DNA of 64,000 bases, from positions 51,482,830-51,546,829 of the forward strand of contig NC_092344.1 of assembly GCF_963676685.1 (NCBI RefSeq), read 5' to 3'. This DNA is from Mytilus edulis. Its lineage: Eukaryota; Mollusca; Bivalvia; Mytilida; Mytilidae. Every line of letters starts with the position of its first letter. Position 1 is the first letter of the stretch. Position numbers and translations under genes: made by a program. Of the stretch, positions 30,105-42,394 are shown one piece after another. Under the pieces are notes generated by a model. The model was not told the origin of the DNA. It worked only from the letters and a program-made list of their open reading frames with translations, and made no database searches.

Positions 30105-30850
30105 TCAAACAAGTCGCACTTCAGTTGGTGACTATGTCGAACGTATCTATCCCATTGAACTAGATATAAAGGATACAACAGATACAGTTAAGTCGGCCTC
30201 ATATCTTGACTTACATCTAGAAGTTGACAATGAGGGTCGATTGAAAACAAAACTTTACGACAAAAGAGATGATTTCAGCTTTCCAATTGTTTGCATTTCT
30301 AAGTAGCAACATTCCAGCAGCACCTGCATACGGTGTATATATCTCCCAATTGATACGATATTCCCGTGCTTGTATTTCCTATCATGATTTTCTTGATAGA
30401 GGGTTGTTGCTCACAAGGAAGCTATTAAATTAAGAGTTCCAAATGGTGAAGTTGAAATCATCTCTTCGTGGTTTTACGGACGCCATCACGAGTTGGTTGG
30501 CCGTTATGGAATAACCGTTTCACAAATGATATCGGATATGTTCCTTACGTCGTAACTACAATCTACTTCCCTTTCATGAATGTGACCTACCGAATTAGAC
30601 TATATACCGGATTTGTTATCTCATCAGCAACACGACGTATGCCACATGTGGAACAGGATTTGCTTACCCTACCGGAGCACCTGAAATCACCCCTAGTTTT
30701 TGGTGGGGTTCGTGTTGTTTATTCTTTAGTTTTATATGGTGTGTCATGTGTACTATTGTTTGTCCGTTTGTACTTTTCATTTTCATCCATGGCGTTGTCA
30801 GTTTATTTTCGATTTATGACTTTGACTTCATCCCTCTTTTGTAGTAATTA
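30105..30850 (+). mobile_element. Penelope-like fragment in left cwo intron 2
   Basis: The piece starts within the reverse transcriptase after the YIDD motif, with [20 protein letters not shown] and then [14 protein letters not shown]. It keeps the C-terminal RHHELVGRYGI-type block with frameshifts, and ends with the common PLE tail ([10 protein letters not shown], then the CATCCCTCTTTTGTA end). It is antisense to cwo. The right arm has the same insertion at about 48,840-49,545, so it predates the duplication. It is not functional. Confidence 0.8.
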
Positions 30851-32852
30851 AATGTACGATTCTAATTAGTTGAGCGTTACACATGTTTCTACAGTAACCT
30901 TCAGCAACCAAGTAAGTATTCTAGAACCTAAAGGTCAAATAGTTTTATTATCTCGTCAAGTATTTTTTCCGTTGCATAACGTTTTGTCAATTGCGTGAAA
31001 GAATTTGATGTCATGAATTAATACGCCATTTCCCTTCTTTTACAAAATTGATCCAGGGTCGTCTCCTCCGACTTAACTAAATGTTGACACTCTAATAAGT
31101 TTCTTTCGCATTCTCAAGCTTACCAGTCATATTTATTGAAGACAATATAAATGATCTGATATTAAAATCTTACCCTTGGCATTTTTGTCTTTTTAAGTGA
31201 CTGGATCTCACGTTCATCTGGCGATATTGCAAAGTTCAAAGACCTGTACAAAACACCAAAACTAAAATAAACTGATGATCACAATTTCATGATAAAATAT
31301 AATATATCTTAAGCAAATCAGTTTATTAGCGAAGTTTGTTATAACGCATTACAGTTAAAATATTAAAGCATGCAACCCAAGAGTTTAAATACCTTGTTTG
31401 CCAACTTTGTTTGGTCGTTTGCTCATGCATTGTAATTAAGATTGACACCCAAATTCAATGGAGAGATGGAGTAACAGTTTGTTTACTACTGTGAAAGTAC
31501 TTTAATTCGTGTGTATCAATTTTCGTGGTTTGAGCAATATTTACATGTGTGTGGTTTTTTAAATTCGTGGATTTTAGTTTTCTACAAAAAAAAAAAACAG
31601 TAAAAAATTAAAGCCTTTAAAAACGAAGGTTACAAATAGTCTGGATTGAGGAAATTGCAAAGTAAACATTGACCCCTGTAAATCATAGTAATAACACTAA
31701 TTAACCCATGATAAAGTGATCAACAGATTAAAGACCATCAAAGGTGTTAATTAGGCCATAAACATGTCACTCAAAGAAAACAGTAACATAAACAAATGCT
31801 ATAAACGTATCTTGAATTGTCAAAAAACCAAGTTGAATACGTTTTACTACACAAAGACTGAACAGAACACAATTCAGTAGGTGGGATACTGCATCAGTGT
31901 AGTGATATCGGTTGATCTGTCCTTGCTATAGTCTATCCTTAAGTTGGGTTAATCTGTTGTCTATGTAGGTCTAGGGGCGTTTCCAGCATATTTGAAAGAG
32001 GTGGCGGAGAATGAAAATAAAATTAATATGTTATGCATTAATGTAACGGTTGCTGACTTGGAGCATGTATATTTTATAGTTAAAGTGTCAGGATTTAACA
32101 TTTTAATGCCGAATCCCTCCATTAATTGTCTATGTTTTTTTTTAAATGATTGGATATATCTTAACAGCAGAAGACCAATAACGAGAAATTCCAAATCATA
32201 CGGTATAAGGCGTTACTAAACATTTCAATAGTCCTAGGCCATGATTTTATTTTTAAGGAAGACACATTATTATTACTAAACAAACAACCCAATAATTAAC
32301 AAAAATAAAAAGTTGGCTAAATGAGAATACCTTATTTTAAAAAGTTGGATAAATGAGAAGACACCAATAAAAGTACTTTTACAGTATATTAAAAAAAGTT
32401 GATTGGACAATGGATATTTGATTGCAAACAAATTTAATATTTATTGACCAATCAAACTTTCATGTATAATAAACAGACTGTTATACTCCACCTACCCATT
32501 GAATTAAGGTATCAATCTTAATTACAATGCATGAGCAAACGACCAAACAATGTTGGCAACCAACACATTTAAACTCTTGGGTTGCATGCTTTAATATTTT
32601 AACTGTAAATAAAATTTGAGACATGATATTCAAATAGCATGTCTCCCGTAATAATCAAAGTGCAACTGTCCAAAAACTTCTCTGTAATTAAAACGTTTCT
32701 CACGAAAATGTTTTCTCGGCAATAGTTTAAGTAACATCATGTTCATTATCTTTTCTACATTGGGTTTTCAGTGTCCAGTTTTTTTTGTTTTTTTTTCACT
32801 TTGTAAAGCTATCCATTTTGGCAACTCTGTCTTTCAAAATTATGTGTTGAGA

Positions 32853-32858
32853 CACGTG
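32853..32858. promoter_or_regulatory. CACGTG E-box in cwo intron 1 (left)
   Basis: A perfect E-box of the CLOCK:BMAL/CYCLE and bHLH-Orange type lies about 200 bp inside intron 1. It is kept at the matching place in the right copy (45,987-45,992). Confidence 0.5.
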
Positions 32859-33142
32859 CTAATTTTCAGCTTCAAATTTTAAACATATAAATATAATCTT
32901 ATGGAACTTATGAAATAAAACATGTTTTTAAGTTTCTAAAAGTCATTTCAGTAATGATAAAAAAAAAGTCAAGCTAATATTTCATTCAGTATAGCATGCC
33001 CTGTTATGAATTATAAAAATTGCCATCTAAAAAAACCAAAATAATTAACATTATCTTACCTTTCTGCAATGTCGAGCTTTATTCTCTTTGCTGAATGTTT
33101 ATTCATGAGAGAATCATACATTGAAAATTCACTTGTATCCAT

Positions 33143-34690
33143 TCTGTTGATATTTGATATAATGACATACAACGTCCACAGTTCTAATTTTTATTAATAA
33201 AGACCACATCACATTCCACGTGTCATATAATTTATGCATACAGCGTCAGGCTATTTAAAAAAAGTGACCTTGGCATTTATCAAGCTCCTCCTTCAAACAA
33301 GTCTACCTAGTGGTCAAGTATACAAAGAAATATAATTATGAAAAAGATAACAGTAATTTACTATAATGTATGTAAAAGAAACCTTAGCTGTGAACAGTCG
33401 AGATATGACGTAAAAAGTGTATGTTGCATATGCACCGAAGATAAACAATTTAAAAAAAGTTCAGATGTCAAAGCATGCGTCGAACCGAGTGGTAATCTAG
33501 ATAATGTCTGAAAGTAGAAAAGTCTGAGAAAGTCCTTTCGCCACAGAACGACCGAAGTATATCGCAGACCCAAAGGCATTATCATTGCTGTGTTCATTAA
33601 TATAATAAATGCATTGATTAAGGAAATTATATTCTTAGTAAATCTTATTTACAGGTTTTGTCGTCTTTCTACTCATGTGTTTTTTTCTCTGGAATCACTG
33701 TGTATTGATACATACATAAACGTGTTTGTTTAAAGATCTATAACATCGATTACGATTTACATTACAAACTTTTGATCAATGAATAGACCAAATTATAATA
33801 AATAATCAAGTGTAAATGGAAACCTCAGCTGAATGCAATCGATATTTATTATTTTAATGTGCAAAGAAAATTATGTGTTTTATCAACAAACAATGAATTG
33901 TTTTAACTGGACACTGAGGAGGTGTAACAATCTGCACAAGAGACGTTTTCATGTCTTGGGTTATAGATATATTGCAGTGATGATATGTTACAAGTATGTT
34001 ATATAGCGTTAACATCAATTAGACACAAAAAAACGAACATTTAGAAAGTATTTAATAAGCTTAAAATTTGACACATGACAAGTATTATACAATTTTCCTG
34101 TACAGAACAATAAGAAATGATTTTAAAATGGTAAATTCATCGAATTTGCAAAATAAGGAGAAGTTTATACTTATTTAGTATTAAGTATATTGATAGTTCC
34201 TGATACTGAATCGACAAAGGTATTCGTCAATTGATTTTTAATTACTCGAAATTTAGATATTAGCTGCTTTTTACAATTATTTTAAAGACATTACACAGCA
34301 TTGACCTTTTTTCAAATCAATCTTTAATGTCTGAGTTGAAAGAAATCAATTATGAATTTCGACAACTCAGACGACATTTCATTCGTTATGTGTCCGGTAT
34401 TTGCGACCTTACATCAGCAAATATTGGAGATTTAATGAGAAACTTTATATTCCAAAACTAATCAACAGTTTTCCTTCGCTGACAGATGTTTAATGTTTAT
34501 CACTTCTTACATTAACAAAACTTAATGCCCAGTTAGTGGGTTTTTTTAACAGAGCTGGAAATGTTCCCCATTAGATGACAATCAATCACAACTTTTTTCT
34601 AATTGGAAAATATGTTGAAATAACATAAACGATACTGCTCCAGATGCGAATTTCGACATCCAATATCTATTCAGTGATGCTGGAGGCCAA
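33143..34690. other. Upstream region of the left cwo copy
   Basis: No accepted gene. A frame at 33,361-33,597, with a version in the other arm at 45,242-45,508, is altered between arms and has no recognisable domain. The sequence mirrors about 44,110-45,703. Confidence 0.5.
33217..33222. promoter_or_regulatory. CACGTG E-box 75 bp before left cwo ATG
   Basis: This is a perfect palindromic E-box inside AATGTGATGTGG-flanked sequence. It is conserved at 45,624-45,629 in the other arm at the same distance from the ATG. In flies cwo is both a CLOCK/CYCLE target and a repressor acting on such E-boxes. A similar feedback here is inferred. Confidence 0.6.
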
Positions 34691-36455
34691 AATATTTGAA
34701 AATCTAAAGCTTATTAAAATATGAAGAGCTTTAAACCAAAGGGAAACAGACAGAAAAGGGGGCGACGCAAATGATGGACGTTTATTAACATCTATTTTAT
34801 TAGCAATCAAAGCCGGGCTCCAAAGTTATTGTGAAACAGCCTTTTCTAGAGGTAGGGTGAATCAGATGTGGATATTAAAAAATTCCAAAGATCTTTTAGA
34901 GTACATACAATCTAAGACTCGATCATCTTGCAATAGTATTAAAACATTTGACTTTTCTACACTTTACACAAGTATTCCCCATTCCAAACTAAAAGACAAA
35001 TTGAAAGAGTTGGCATTACTTTGTTTCATTAAAAAGAATGGTGAACGTAGATACAAGTATCTTGACTTGGGGAGGGATAAATCCTACTTTGGTTGTTGCT
35101 CACAGGGAAGCTATTAAATCAAGAGTTCCAAATGGTGAAGTTGAAATCATCTCTTCGTGGTTTTCCAGACGCCATCACGAGTTGGTTGACCGTTATGGAA
35201 TAACCGTTTCCCAAATGATATCGGATATGTTCCTTACGTCGTAACTATAATTCCCTTCCCTTTCATGAATGTGACCTACCGAATTAGACTATTTACGGGA
35301 TTTGTTATCTCATAAACAACACGACGGGTGACACATGTGGAGCAGGATCTGCTTACCCTTCCGGAGCACCTGAGATCACCCCTAGTTTTTGGTGGGGTTC
35401 GTGTTGTTTATTCATTAGTTTTCTATGTTGTGTCATGTGTACTATTTTTTGTTGTTGTGCTTTTCATTTTTAGCCATGGCGTTGTCAGTTTATTTTTGAT
35501 TTATGAGTTTGATTGTCCCTTTGGTATCTTTCGTCCCTCTTTTGTAAAGAATCACTGATAATCAAAAATTCTCTGAAACTGACATTAACAAGATGCTTGA
35601 TTTTTGATTGACAACATATTTCTTACGTTTGGAGAACGTGTTTTTCAACAGACTGTCAGAATTCCATTGGGAACCAATTGTGCCCCTCTTCTTGTCGACT
35701 TGTTTCTTTATTATTATGAGGCTGACTTCAGACAGAAACTTCTTAGGAAGAAAGATAAGAAGTTAGCAATATCCTTTAACTTTACGTTCCGCTATAAAGA
35801 TGATGTTCTATCACTAAATAATACAAAATTTGGTGACTATGTTGAACAAATCTATCCCATCGAACTGAAGATAAAGAATACTACAGATACAGCTAAGTCT
35901 GCCTCATATCTTGACTTACATCTAGAAATTGACAATGAGGGTCGTTGAAAACAAAACTTTACGACAAAAGAGATGATTTCAGCTTTCCAATTGTGTACTT
36001 TCCATTCCTATGTAGCAACATTGCAGTAGCGCCTGCATAAGGAGTAAATATCTCCCAATTGATACGATGATCCCGTGCTTGTATTTCCTATCATGATTTT
36101 CTTGATAGAGGATTGCTACTCACAAGGGTTCCAAATGGTAAAGTTGAAATCATCCCTTCGTAAATTTAACGGACGCCATCACGAGTTGGTTTACTGTTAT
36201 GGAATAACCGTTTCACAGTTGATATCGGATATGTTCCTTATGTCGTAACTACAATATCCTTTCCCTTTTCACGAATGTGACTTACCGAATTAGACTATTT
36301 ACCGGATTTGTAATAACATAAGCAACACGACAGGTGCCACATATGGAGCAGGATCTGCTTACCCTTCCGGAGCACATGAGATCACCCCAAGTTTTCGATG
36401 GGGTTCGTGTTGCTTAGTCTTTACTTTTCTATGTTGTGCTTCTGTACTTTTATTT
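34691..36455 (+). mobile_element. Penelope-like reverse transcriptase, interrupted copy (left arm)
   Basis: The reverse transcriptase text is clear: LLAIKAGLQSYCETAFSRGR, FDFSTLYTSIPHSKLKDKL, RRYKYLDLGRDKSYF, then after an insertion NCAPLLVDLFLYYYEADF, FTFRYKDDVLSLNN (usual YIDD now YKDD) and [16 protein letters not shown]. The frame is broken several times. Bases 35,091-35,548 are a second PLE 3' end inserted between SYF and VKNH. No GIY-YIG endonuclease is visible. The inverted copy at about 42,395-44,110 has the same internal insertion. It is dead. Confidence 0.85.
35091..35548 (+). mobile_element. PLE 3'-end fragment nested in a PLE
   Basis: This holds the last reverse transcriptase codons (GRRHHELV-like [17 protein letters not shown]) plus the standard 3' tail. 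The enclosing frame resumes directly after it with VKNHSDNQKFSETDINK. It is mirrored at 43,298-43,742. It shows that PLE 3' ends insert as short 5'-truncated copies. Confidence 0.8.
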
Positions 36456-36962
36456 AGATATAGGAAGATGTGGTGTGAGTGCCAATGAGACAACTCTCCA
36501 TCCAAATAACAATTTATAAAAGTAAACCATTATAGGTCAATGTACGGCTTTCAACACGGAGCCTTGGCTCACACCGAACAACAAGCTATAAAGGGCCCCT
36601 AAATTACTAGTGTAAAACCATTCAAACGGGAAAACCAACGGTCTAATCTATATAAAAATCGAGAAACGAGAAACACGTATAAATTACATAAACAAACGAC
36701 AACTACTGTACATAGGATTCCTGACTTAGGACAGGTACAAACATTTGCAGCGGGATTAAACGTTTTAATGGTACCAAACCAAACAATAGCATCACAACAT
36801 AGAAAAAAAAACACGATAAAATATCAATTGACAGGCTTAACTCAATCAAAAAACGTAATTTATCTGTTTGTCTTTTATTTTTTAGCTATGGCGTTGTCAG
36901 TTTATTTTTATATCTATGAGTTTGAATCTCTCTCTGGTATCTTTCATCCCTCTTTTATAGAA
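36456..36962 (+). repeat. Dispersed small repeat next to the PLE (left arm)
   Basis: It opens with ATATAGGAAGATGTGGTGTG and continues through AATGTACGGCTTTCAACACGG. It ends with the same short tail as the PLEs (GTATCTTTCATCCCTCTTTTA). It is mirrored at about 41,866-42,390; a relative is at 51,880-51,990 and perhaps another at 61,840-61,920. It is non-coding. Confidence 0.7.
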
Positions 36963-37225
36963 TAAATTGATATCTAATATTTTAGAAAAACATTTGAAAT
37001 TTGATAACTATGTAATTGGCACATTTTCATAAACCTTCGACACATATTATCTGTAAATTTTTACACTTCAATATTGTTTTGCGATATTAAAATTTAATCG
37101 GTTCAAAAGAAAGTCTTTTTCAATACTACAGTAAAAAATTTTAGTAGATACAAAAGAGGCAAGACCAAATTCACAGGGATAAATTTAGGAAGTTCTTTTA
37201 AAAGCCGACTATATTTTAAAAATCA

Positions 37226-39125
37226 AAAACTGGTCGTTGAAAAACTTTAAATTTCAGTTAATTCCAAATGCTTTCCAGTTCTACTTAATGTTATTGAAAA
37301 CGGATCTCATACAAAACTTCTACACGCTTGTTTGAAATATTGCAGAAAACAACATCTTTAATAAAATGAATTAATTTATTCTGGACGAAAACATCAATAT
37401 AAACACATCAATAACATATACTGACACTTAAAATCTCTCGAAAAATTTTCCTATTTGCAATCAATATTTGATTACTAAGATGGTATATAATATTGACATT
37501 TTGAAAATTAAAACATTGTCTTTACATCACCTCTGATCTTGAGTTGACGAAAATTGCACAGTACGAGATTTTTAATACCAGACACAGCACAACGTCATAA
37601 TAAGCTTTAGGGGGATAAATTATAAAACTGTGTCTAAGGTGGGGTTATTAAAAATGTAATGTTATGGTTACGGTGGAGAATTTAATCAACACCATCTATA
37701 TAACAAATATATTTCGAAGTCCGTACATACACAACGATTTCCCATATTTGTTTTGGCAATTTTTAAAATCTCGAGTGTTGACATCTGGGCTTATGGTACC
37801 TTTGGAAACAAGTGGCATCGACACAGACGTTAAACAAACTTTCAAAGATAACAGGCTAATAACTTGGTTTACATTTAACAAATGTGGTTCTCTTTCAGTT
37901 CCCATCCGGTTTAACTTTCAATAGGAAAGCATTTATTGCAAAGTTACTGATGTTACCTTCTATAATCGTAGAAATTCATATAAGATAACCGCAGCATATA
38001 TACCAGGACTAAAATGTCTGTACTTCAGACCCGTGTTTCGTTTACACTAGATCTATTTGTGAGCCTCGAATAAAAAAAAAGAAGAGCAATGATGAATGAT
38101 GATTGCGATAGGTTTTGATACAAAAAAATTACTAGGAAGTTTGCAGGTTGCAGAAATATTTGTACCAATTTAATGATAAGCGTTTTGAAGAACGTCGAAC
38201 ATTTCTTCTTTTAAGTAAAAACCAACACGTTGATAATAAAAGCCAACGCGTTGATAATAAAAACCAACGCGTTGAAAGTAAAAACCATCGCGTTGAAAAT
38301 TTCATACGGTATGTTCATACCGCCAATGACACTCATAGCCACTCATAGCCGCAGGCCACCAATGGGTCTTCAATGTAGCGAGAAACTCCCTCATCCGGAG
38401 GCGTCCTTCAGCTGGCCCCTTAAAATATGTATACTAGTACAGTGATAATAGTACTCACGATGAAAAGCGTGTTTAACGTAAAATCGATATAGAATTGTTG
38501 TTTAAGACCTTGCAAGCCAGGCTTTATTATCACGTTATCAGAAAATCTGATATGAAATAAATTTAAAAAAAAGGTCAAGCAACACCATTACGCTTTCATA
38601 ACTTGAACGGTCATCCACATTTAGATTTGGTTTCTCACAGTATATAACTATGTTTTATAAAACAATATAGTGGAGTAACATTAACCATAACATTACATTT
38701 TTAATAACCCCACCTAAGACACGGTTTTATAATTTATCCCCTAAAGGTTATTATGACGTTGTGATGTGTCTGGTATTAAAAATCTCGTACCTTGCAATTT
38801 CCGTCAACTCAAGATCAGAGGTGATGTAAAGACAATGTTTTTATTTTCAAAATGTCAATATTATATACCATCTTAGTAATCAAATATTGATTGCAAATAG
38901 GAAAATTTTTCGAGAGATTTTAAGTGTCAGTATATGTTATTGATGTGTTTATATTGATGTTTTCGTCCAGAATAAGTGAATTCATTTTATTAAAGATGTT
39001 GTTTTCTGCAATATTTCAAAAAAGCGTGTAGAAATTTTGTATGAGATCCGTTTTCAACAACATTAAGTAGAACTGGAAAGCATTTGGAATTAACTGAAAT
39101 TTAAAGTTTTTCAACGACCAGTTTT
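37226..39125. repeat. Inverted repeat pair of 445 bp with 1-kb spacer
   Basis: Arms are 37,226-37,670 and 38,682-39,125, matching with few differences (for example around CACCTCTGATCTTGAGTTGACG). The spacer has no recognised gene, only a four-unit tandem repeat at 38,215-38,300. A further partial copy of one arm is at 41,508-41,640. It may be a long-TIR DNA transposon without its enzyme, or a smaller inverted duplication at the palindrome centre. Confidence 0.8.
38215..38300 (+). repeat. Four 21-bp tandem units
   Basis: The unit is AAAACCAACGCGTTGATAATA with small changes. Each unit contains the palindrome CAACGCGTTG or a one-base variant. It translates to a repeating peptide, but the frame has no other support, so I treat it as a minisatellite. 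Confidence 0.8.
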
Positions 39126-41507
39126 ATAAATTGACCATAAACCCACTAATTCATGGTATGGTATCAATATGTCTGACCTGACACTACGTACTTTTTATTG
39201 CTTAATTCTTTAGAATTTAATATGCAATGTTTCGGGTTTTTTCGCGAATAATCCCAGGTAAACCCTCATCAGAGGTCGACCTTTATATATTTATTTCGTA
39301 TCTAGTATCATAGATAGATGTGTGTCTGTTTCATAACAGGTTTTTTTCAAATTTACTACACGTGCATATAGGTCTACGTTGTAGCTAGTCTTTTTACAGA
39401 CTCTATAGAGTTATAATTATAGACATAAAGCAGAGAAATATGCTATAAAATAATATTAAATTCCACTTAAGAATGAGAATTGATGGATTTAATAAATTTA
39501 ATGAAGAAAGTGAACAAAGTGAACAACTATTTGAAAAAGTACACTGTTTTCGTGCCTTTGGAAGGTACGAGAATTCTTAGAAACAATAGCAACATGTACT
39601 AATGAGAAAATCTTATATATACGGTCTAAAGTATACATGTCTTGCAAATTTCACCCTAACGAAACAGTTACACTAAGTTAGCATAGATGCATATAGCAAC
39701 TTCCAAAGAAACCAAAGATTAGAAAACAAATGACTGAAATATTTTTGAATATCTTAACACGGTATTAACAAAATTTTGGTATATAATTCGGAAAGATCCG
39801 ATTGCCAAAAATAGATAAAAAACTATCTAAATCCAAACCAGATAGTGGTTTTAAAAAACAATAAGAATATTGGCAACATTATAATTAATCATTAAGCCGA
39901 AGACATCAATTTGATTCACAATACCCCAACACGGCAGTATACAATCATTATACTGTGAAACAGATGTAAAAAGACGTGATGCCGTTTACTTTCAAGCGAT
40001 CACGTAGAAAGGAAAATCGAATGGGTCCGGTTATATTCATGTATAGACCCGACCTGGTATCTTCACAAACCTCCCCAATTGTTAAACAGGGAGACATTTG
40101 TATATTATCAAATTAAGAAATATTCATGGAAGCCATAGATTTGTTGGAAATTTACACATGGCCTGGGCCGTGATATTCGAATTTTATCCTGAGCGTTAGC
40201 GAGGGATAAAATTAACGAATATCACGGCCAAGGCCATGTGTAAATTTACAACAAATCTATGGCTTCTATGAATTATTTCGATTCTAATAGGACAAATACG
40301 ATCATTAAAAAACTGAAGCGGTGATGGGTATACCGTGTATGTGGCTGTTCTGTTTTACCCACTGTTCGATAAATGTAAAACAAATCTAATAAACCTGCAT
40401 GAATGATTTCTTAACTAACCACTAGAAAAAAATTTTGATTACTTTTTTTACTTCTCAGTAAACCCAACATTTGCAATTTTAAATTTACATTTTTTATCGC
40501 AAGCTGCCGTTAAATTTACTGTTGACATGTTGTAACGCCATGTTGACTTGCTGAAATTAGTAAATGTGCGAATAATGCAATAGAACAGAAAACAAGCAAC
40601 ACCTACCTCAATACTTTATTTTAATGCAATTGTATCCAAGTTTAGAAGGTAAACGCAAAAGAAAAACCTTCAGCTTTGACGTTTTCATTCGTATGACGTC
40701 ATGTTTTGAAATGACGTTAATGCGCCAAAATCATTACTGGAATTTCGCGGAATTTTAATTTATTTTGTTTTTGTCCATTTTTCCGTTCTCTAATGTGTAA
40801 ATTCTTTTTCTTATGCGTCAGAATCAGAATAAATGTTCTGTAGGGTTTTCTTCAATTGTAATTGTTGACACAGCGAAAACCACAACCGTTTACACATAGG
40901 TTACGATACATGTGGATTTACGTGGGAGGCATATTTAAACAGCCATTTGTGTAGATCTTGGAGTGGGCGCTAAGTATAGTTATATCGAGAATTTTATCAC
41001 GGTGTTGTTTACCAAGCGAAAGAAGCACGTCATATTAGAATAGGTGTTAAAACATACACGACAGTCTACTGTGAATTTCACAGTATAGCACTGATAATTA
41101 CTATCTCTATTAGATCTCGTGTTGAGTTATGATAGATTAGATTACGTGAATAAAGACAATAAGTTCTTTCATTATATATATGAATAATTAACCAAAGATG
41201 CTGATCAACTTGGTCAGTTTCTGTAGTCTGTAAAAAGACTAGCTACAAAGTAGACCTATATGCACGTGTAGTAAATTTGAAAAAAAAACTGTTATGAAAC
41301 AGACACACATCTATCTATGATACTAGATACAAAATAAATATATAAAGGTCGACCTCTGATGAGGGTTTACCTGGGATCGTTCCCGAAAAAACCAGAAACA
41401 TTGCATATTAAATTCTAAAGAATTAAGCAATAAAAAGTACGTAGTGTCAGGTCAGAAATATTGATACCATACCATGAATAAGTGGGTTTATCGTCAATTT
41501 ATAAAAC
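39121..41507. repeat. Central inverted repeat of about 281 bp arms
   Basis: Arms are 39,121-39,401 and 41,226-41,507, with landmarks ACCCTCATCAGAGGTCGACC and its complement. They close an 1.8-kb spacer that forms the middle of the large palindrome. No gene is recognised in the spacer; it contains a strong hairpin at 40,119-40,277. Confidence 0.8.
40119..40277. repeat. Hairpin-forming palindrome with 70-75 bp arms
   Basis: The left arm (40,119-40,189) holds GAAGCCATAGATTTGTTG, then ACACATGGCC and GTGATATTCG. The right arm (40,203-40,277) is its complement with a few changes, and the loop is 13 bp (TGAGCGTTAGCGA region). It is probably a foldback MITE, and could fold as an RNA or DNA hairpin. 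Confidence 0.85.
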
Positions 41508-41865
41508 TATGTTATTCATGTGTTTATATTGATGTTTTCGTCCAGAATAAGTTAATTCATTTTATTAAAGATGTTGTTTTCTGCAATATTTTAAACAAGC
41601 GTGTAGAAATTTTGTCTGAGATCCGTTTTCAACAACATTAAGTATTTGTAAATTTGGTCTTGCCTCTTTTGTATCTACTAAAAATTTTTACTGTAGTATT
41701 GAAAAATAATTTCTTTTGAACCGATTAAATTTTAATATCTCAAAACAATATTGAAGTCTAAAAATTCACAGATAATATGTGTCGAAGGTTAATGAAAATG
41801 TGTCAATTACATAGTTATCACATTTCAAATGTTATTCTAAAATATTAGATATCAATTTATTCTGT

Positions 41866-42390
41866 AAAAAAGGGACGAAAGATACAAGAGAGAGAGTCAA
41901 ACTCATAGATATAAAAAAAAAACTGACAAGGCCATAGCTAAAAAATAAAAGACAAACAGACAAATTACGTTTTTTGATTGAGTTAAGCCTGCCAATTGAT
42001 ATTTTATCGTGTTTTTTTCTATGTTGTGATGCTATTGTTTCAGAAAAAGGGAGAAGGTTTGGTACCATTAAAACGTTTAATCCCGCTGCAAATGTTTGTA
42101 TCTGTCCTAAGTCAGGAATCTGATGTACAGTAGTTGTCGTTTGTTTATGTAATTTATACGTGTTTCTCGTTTCTCGTTTTTTTTATATAGATTAGACCGT
42201 TGGTTTTCCCGTTTGAATGGTTTTACACTAGTAATTTTGGGGCCCTTTATAGCTTGTTGTTCGGTGTGAGCCAAGGCTCCGTGTTGAAGGCCGTACATTA
42301 ACCTATAATGGTTTACTTTTATAAATTGTTATTTGGACGGAGAGTTGTTTCATTGGCACTCACACCACATCTTCCTATATCTAAATAAAA
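41866..42390 (-). repeat. Dispersed small repeat next to the PLE (right arm)
   Basis: This is the mirror of 36,456-36,962, with the same GGAAGATGTGGTGTGAGTGCC end near 42,375 and the shared tail near 41,870. It is non-coding. Confidence 0.7.
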
Positions 42391-42394
42391 GTAC

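Larger units (their letters stand above)
24751..33142 (-). pseudogene. cwo: clockwork orange homologue, left copy with premature stop
   Basis: There are six exons on the minus strand: 33,142-33,060; 31,243-31,174; 29,832-29,731; 29,394-29,310; 28,348-28,142; 25,619-24,751. All have AG/GT borders and the same exon lengths as the right copy. Exons 3-4 encode the bHLH ([19 protein letters not shown], then [11 protein letters not shown]), and exon 5 the Orange domain ([17 protein letters not shown]). In exon 6 a Leu TTA codon has become TAA at 24,984-24,982. The product would be 394 residues, lacking the last 77, while the remaining frame to 24,751 is still open. DNA binding and Orange parts are intact, so this may be a shortened functional protein, an allele, or an early pseudogene. 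A PLE fragment lies in intron 2 and a SINE in intron 5. Confidence 0.85.
18157..37410 (+). repeat. Left arm of a giant imperfect palindrome
   Basis: This arm is matched, inverted, by about 41,508-60,560. Matching landmarks include the repeat module at 18,330 with 60,340, the block at 19,650-20,290 with 58,260-58,890, every cwo exon, the SINE at 27,247 with 52,610, the PLE pieces, and the 34.3-37.3 kb segment with 41.6-44.5 kb. Divergence in coding parts is a few percent and indels are common. Arm-specific insertions, such as the LINE here at 20,309-22,708, show that the arms have evolved separately. Confidence 0.85.

Noticed and set aside
33361..33597. Frame upstream of cwo, seen in both arms (45,242-45,508)
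   Set aside because: The versions diverge after about 50 codons by frame change, and no domain is recognised.
34857..36000. Active retrotransposon gene
   Set aside because: The reverse transcriptase is split by a nested insertion and stops, and YIDD is changed to YKDD in this copy.
38215..38300. CRISPR-like or coding repeat
   Set aside because: 21-bp head-to-tail units with no spacers; the frame has no support outside the repeat.
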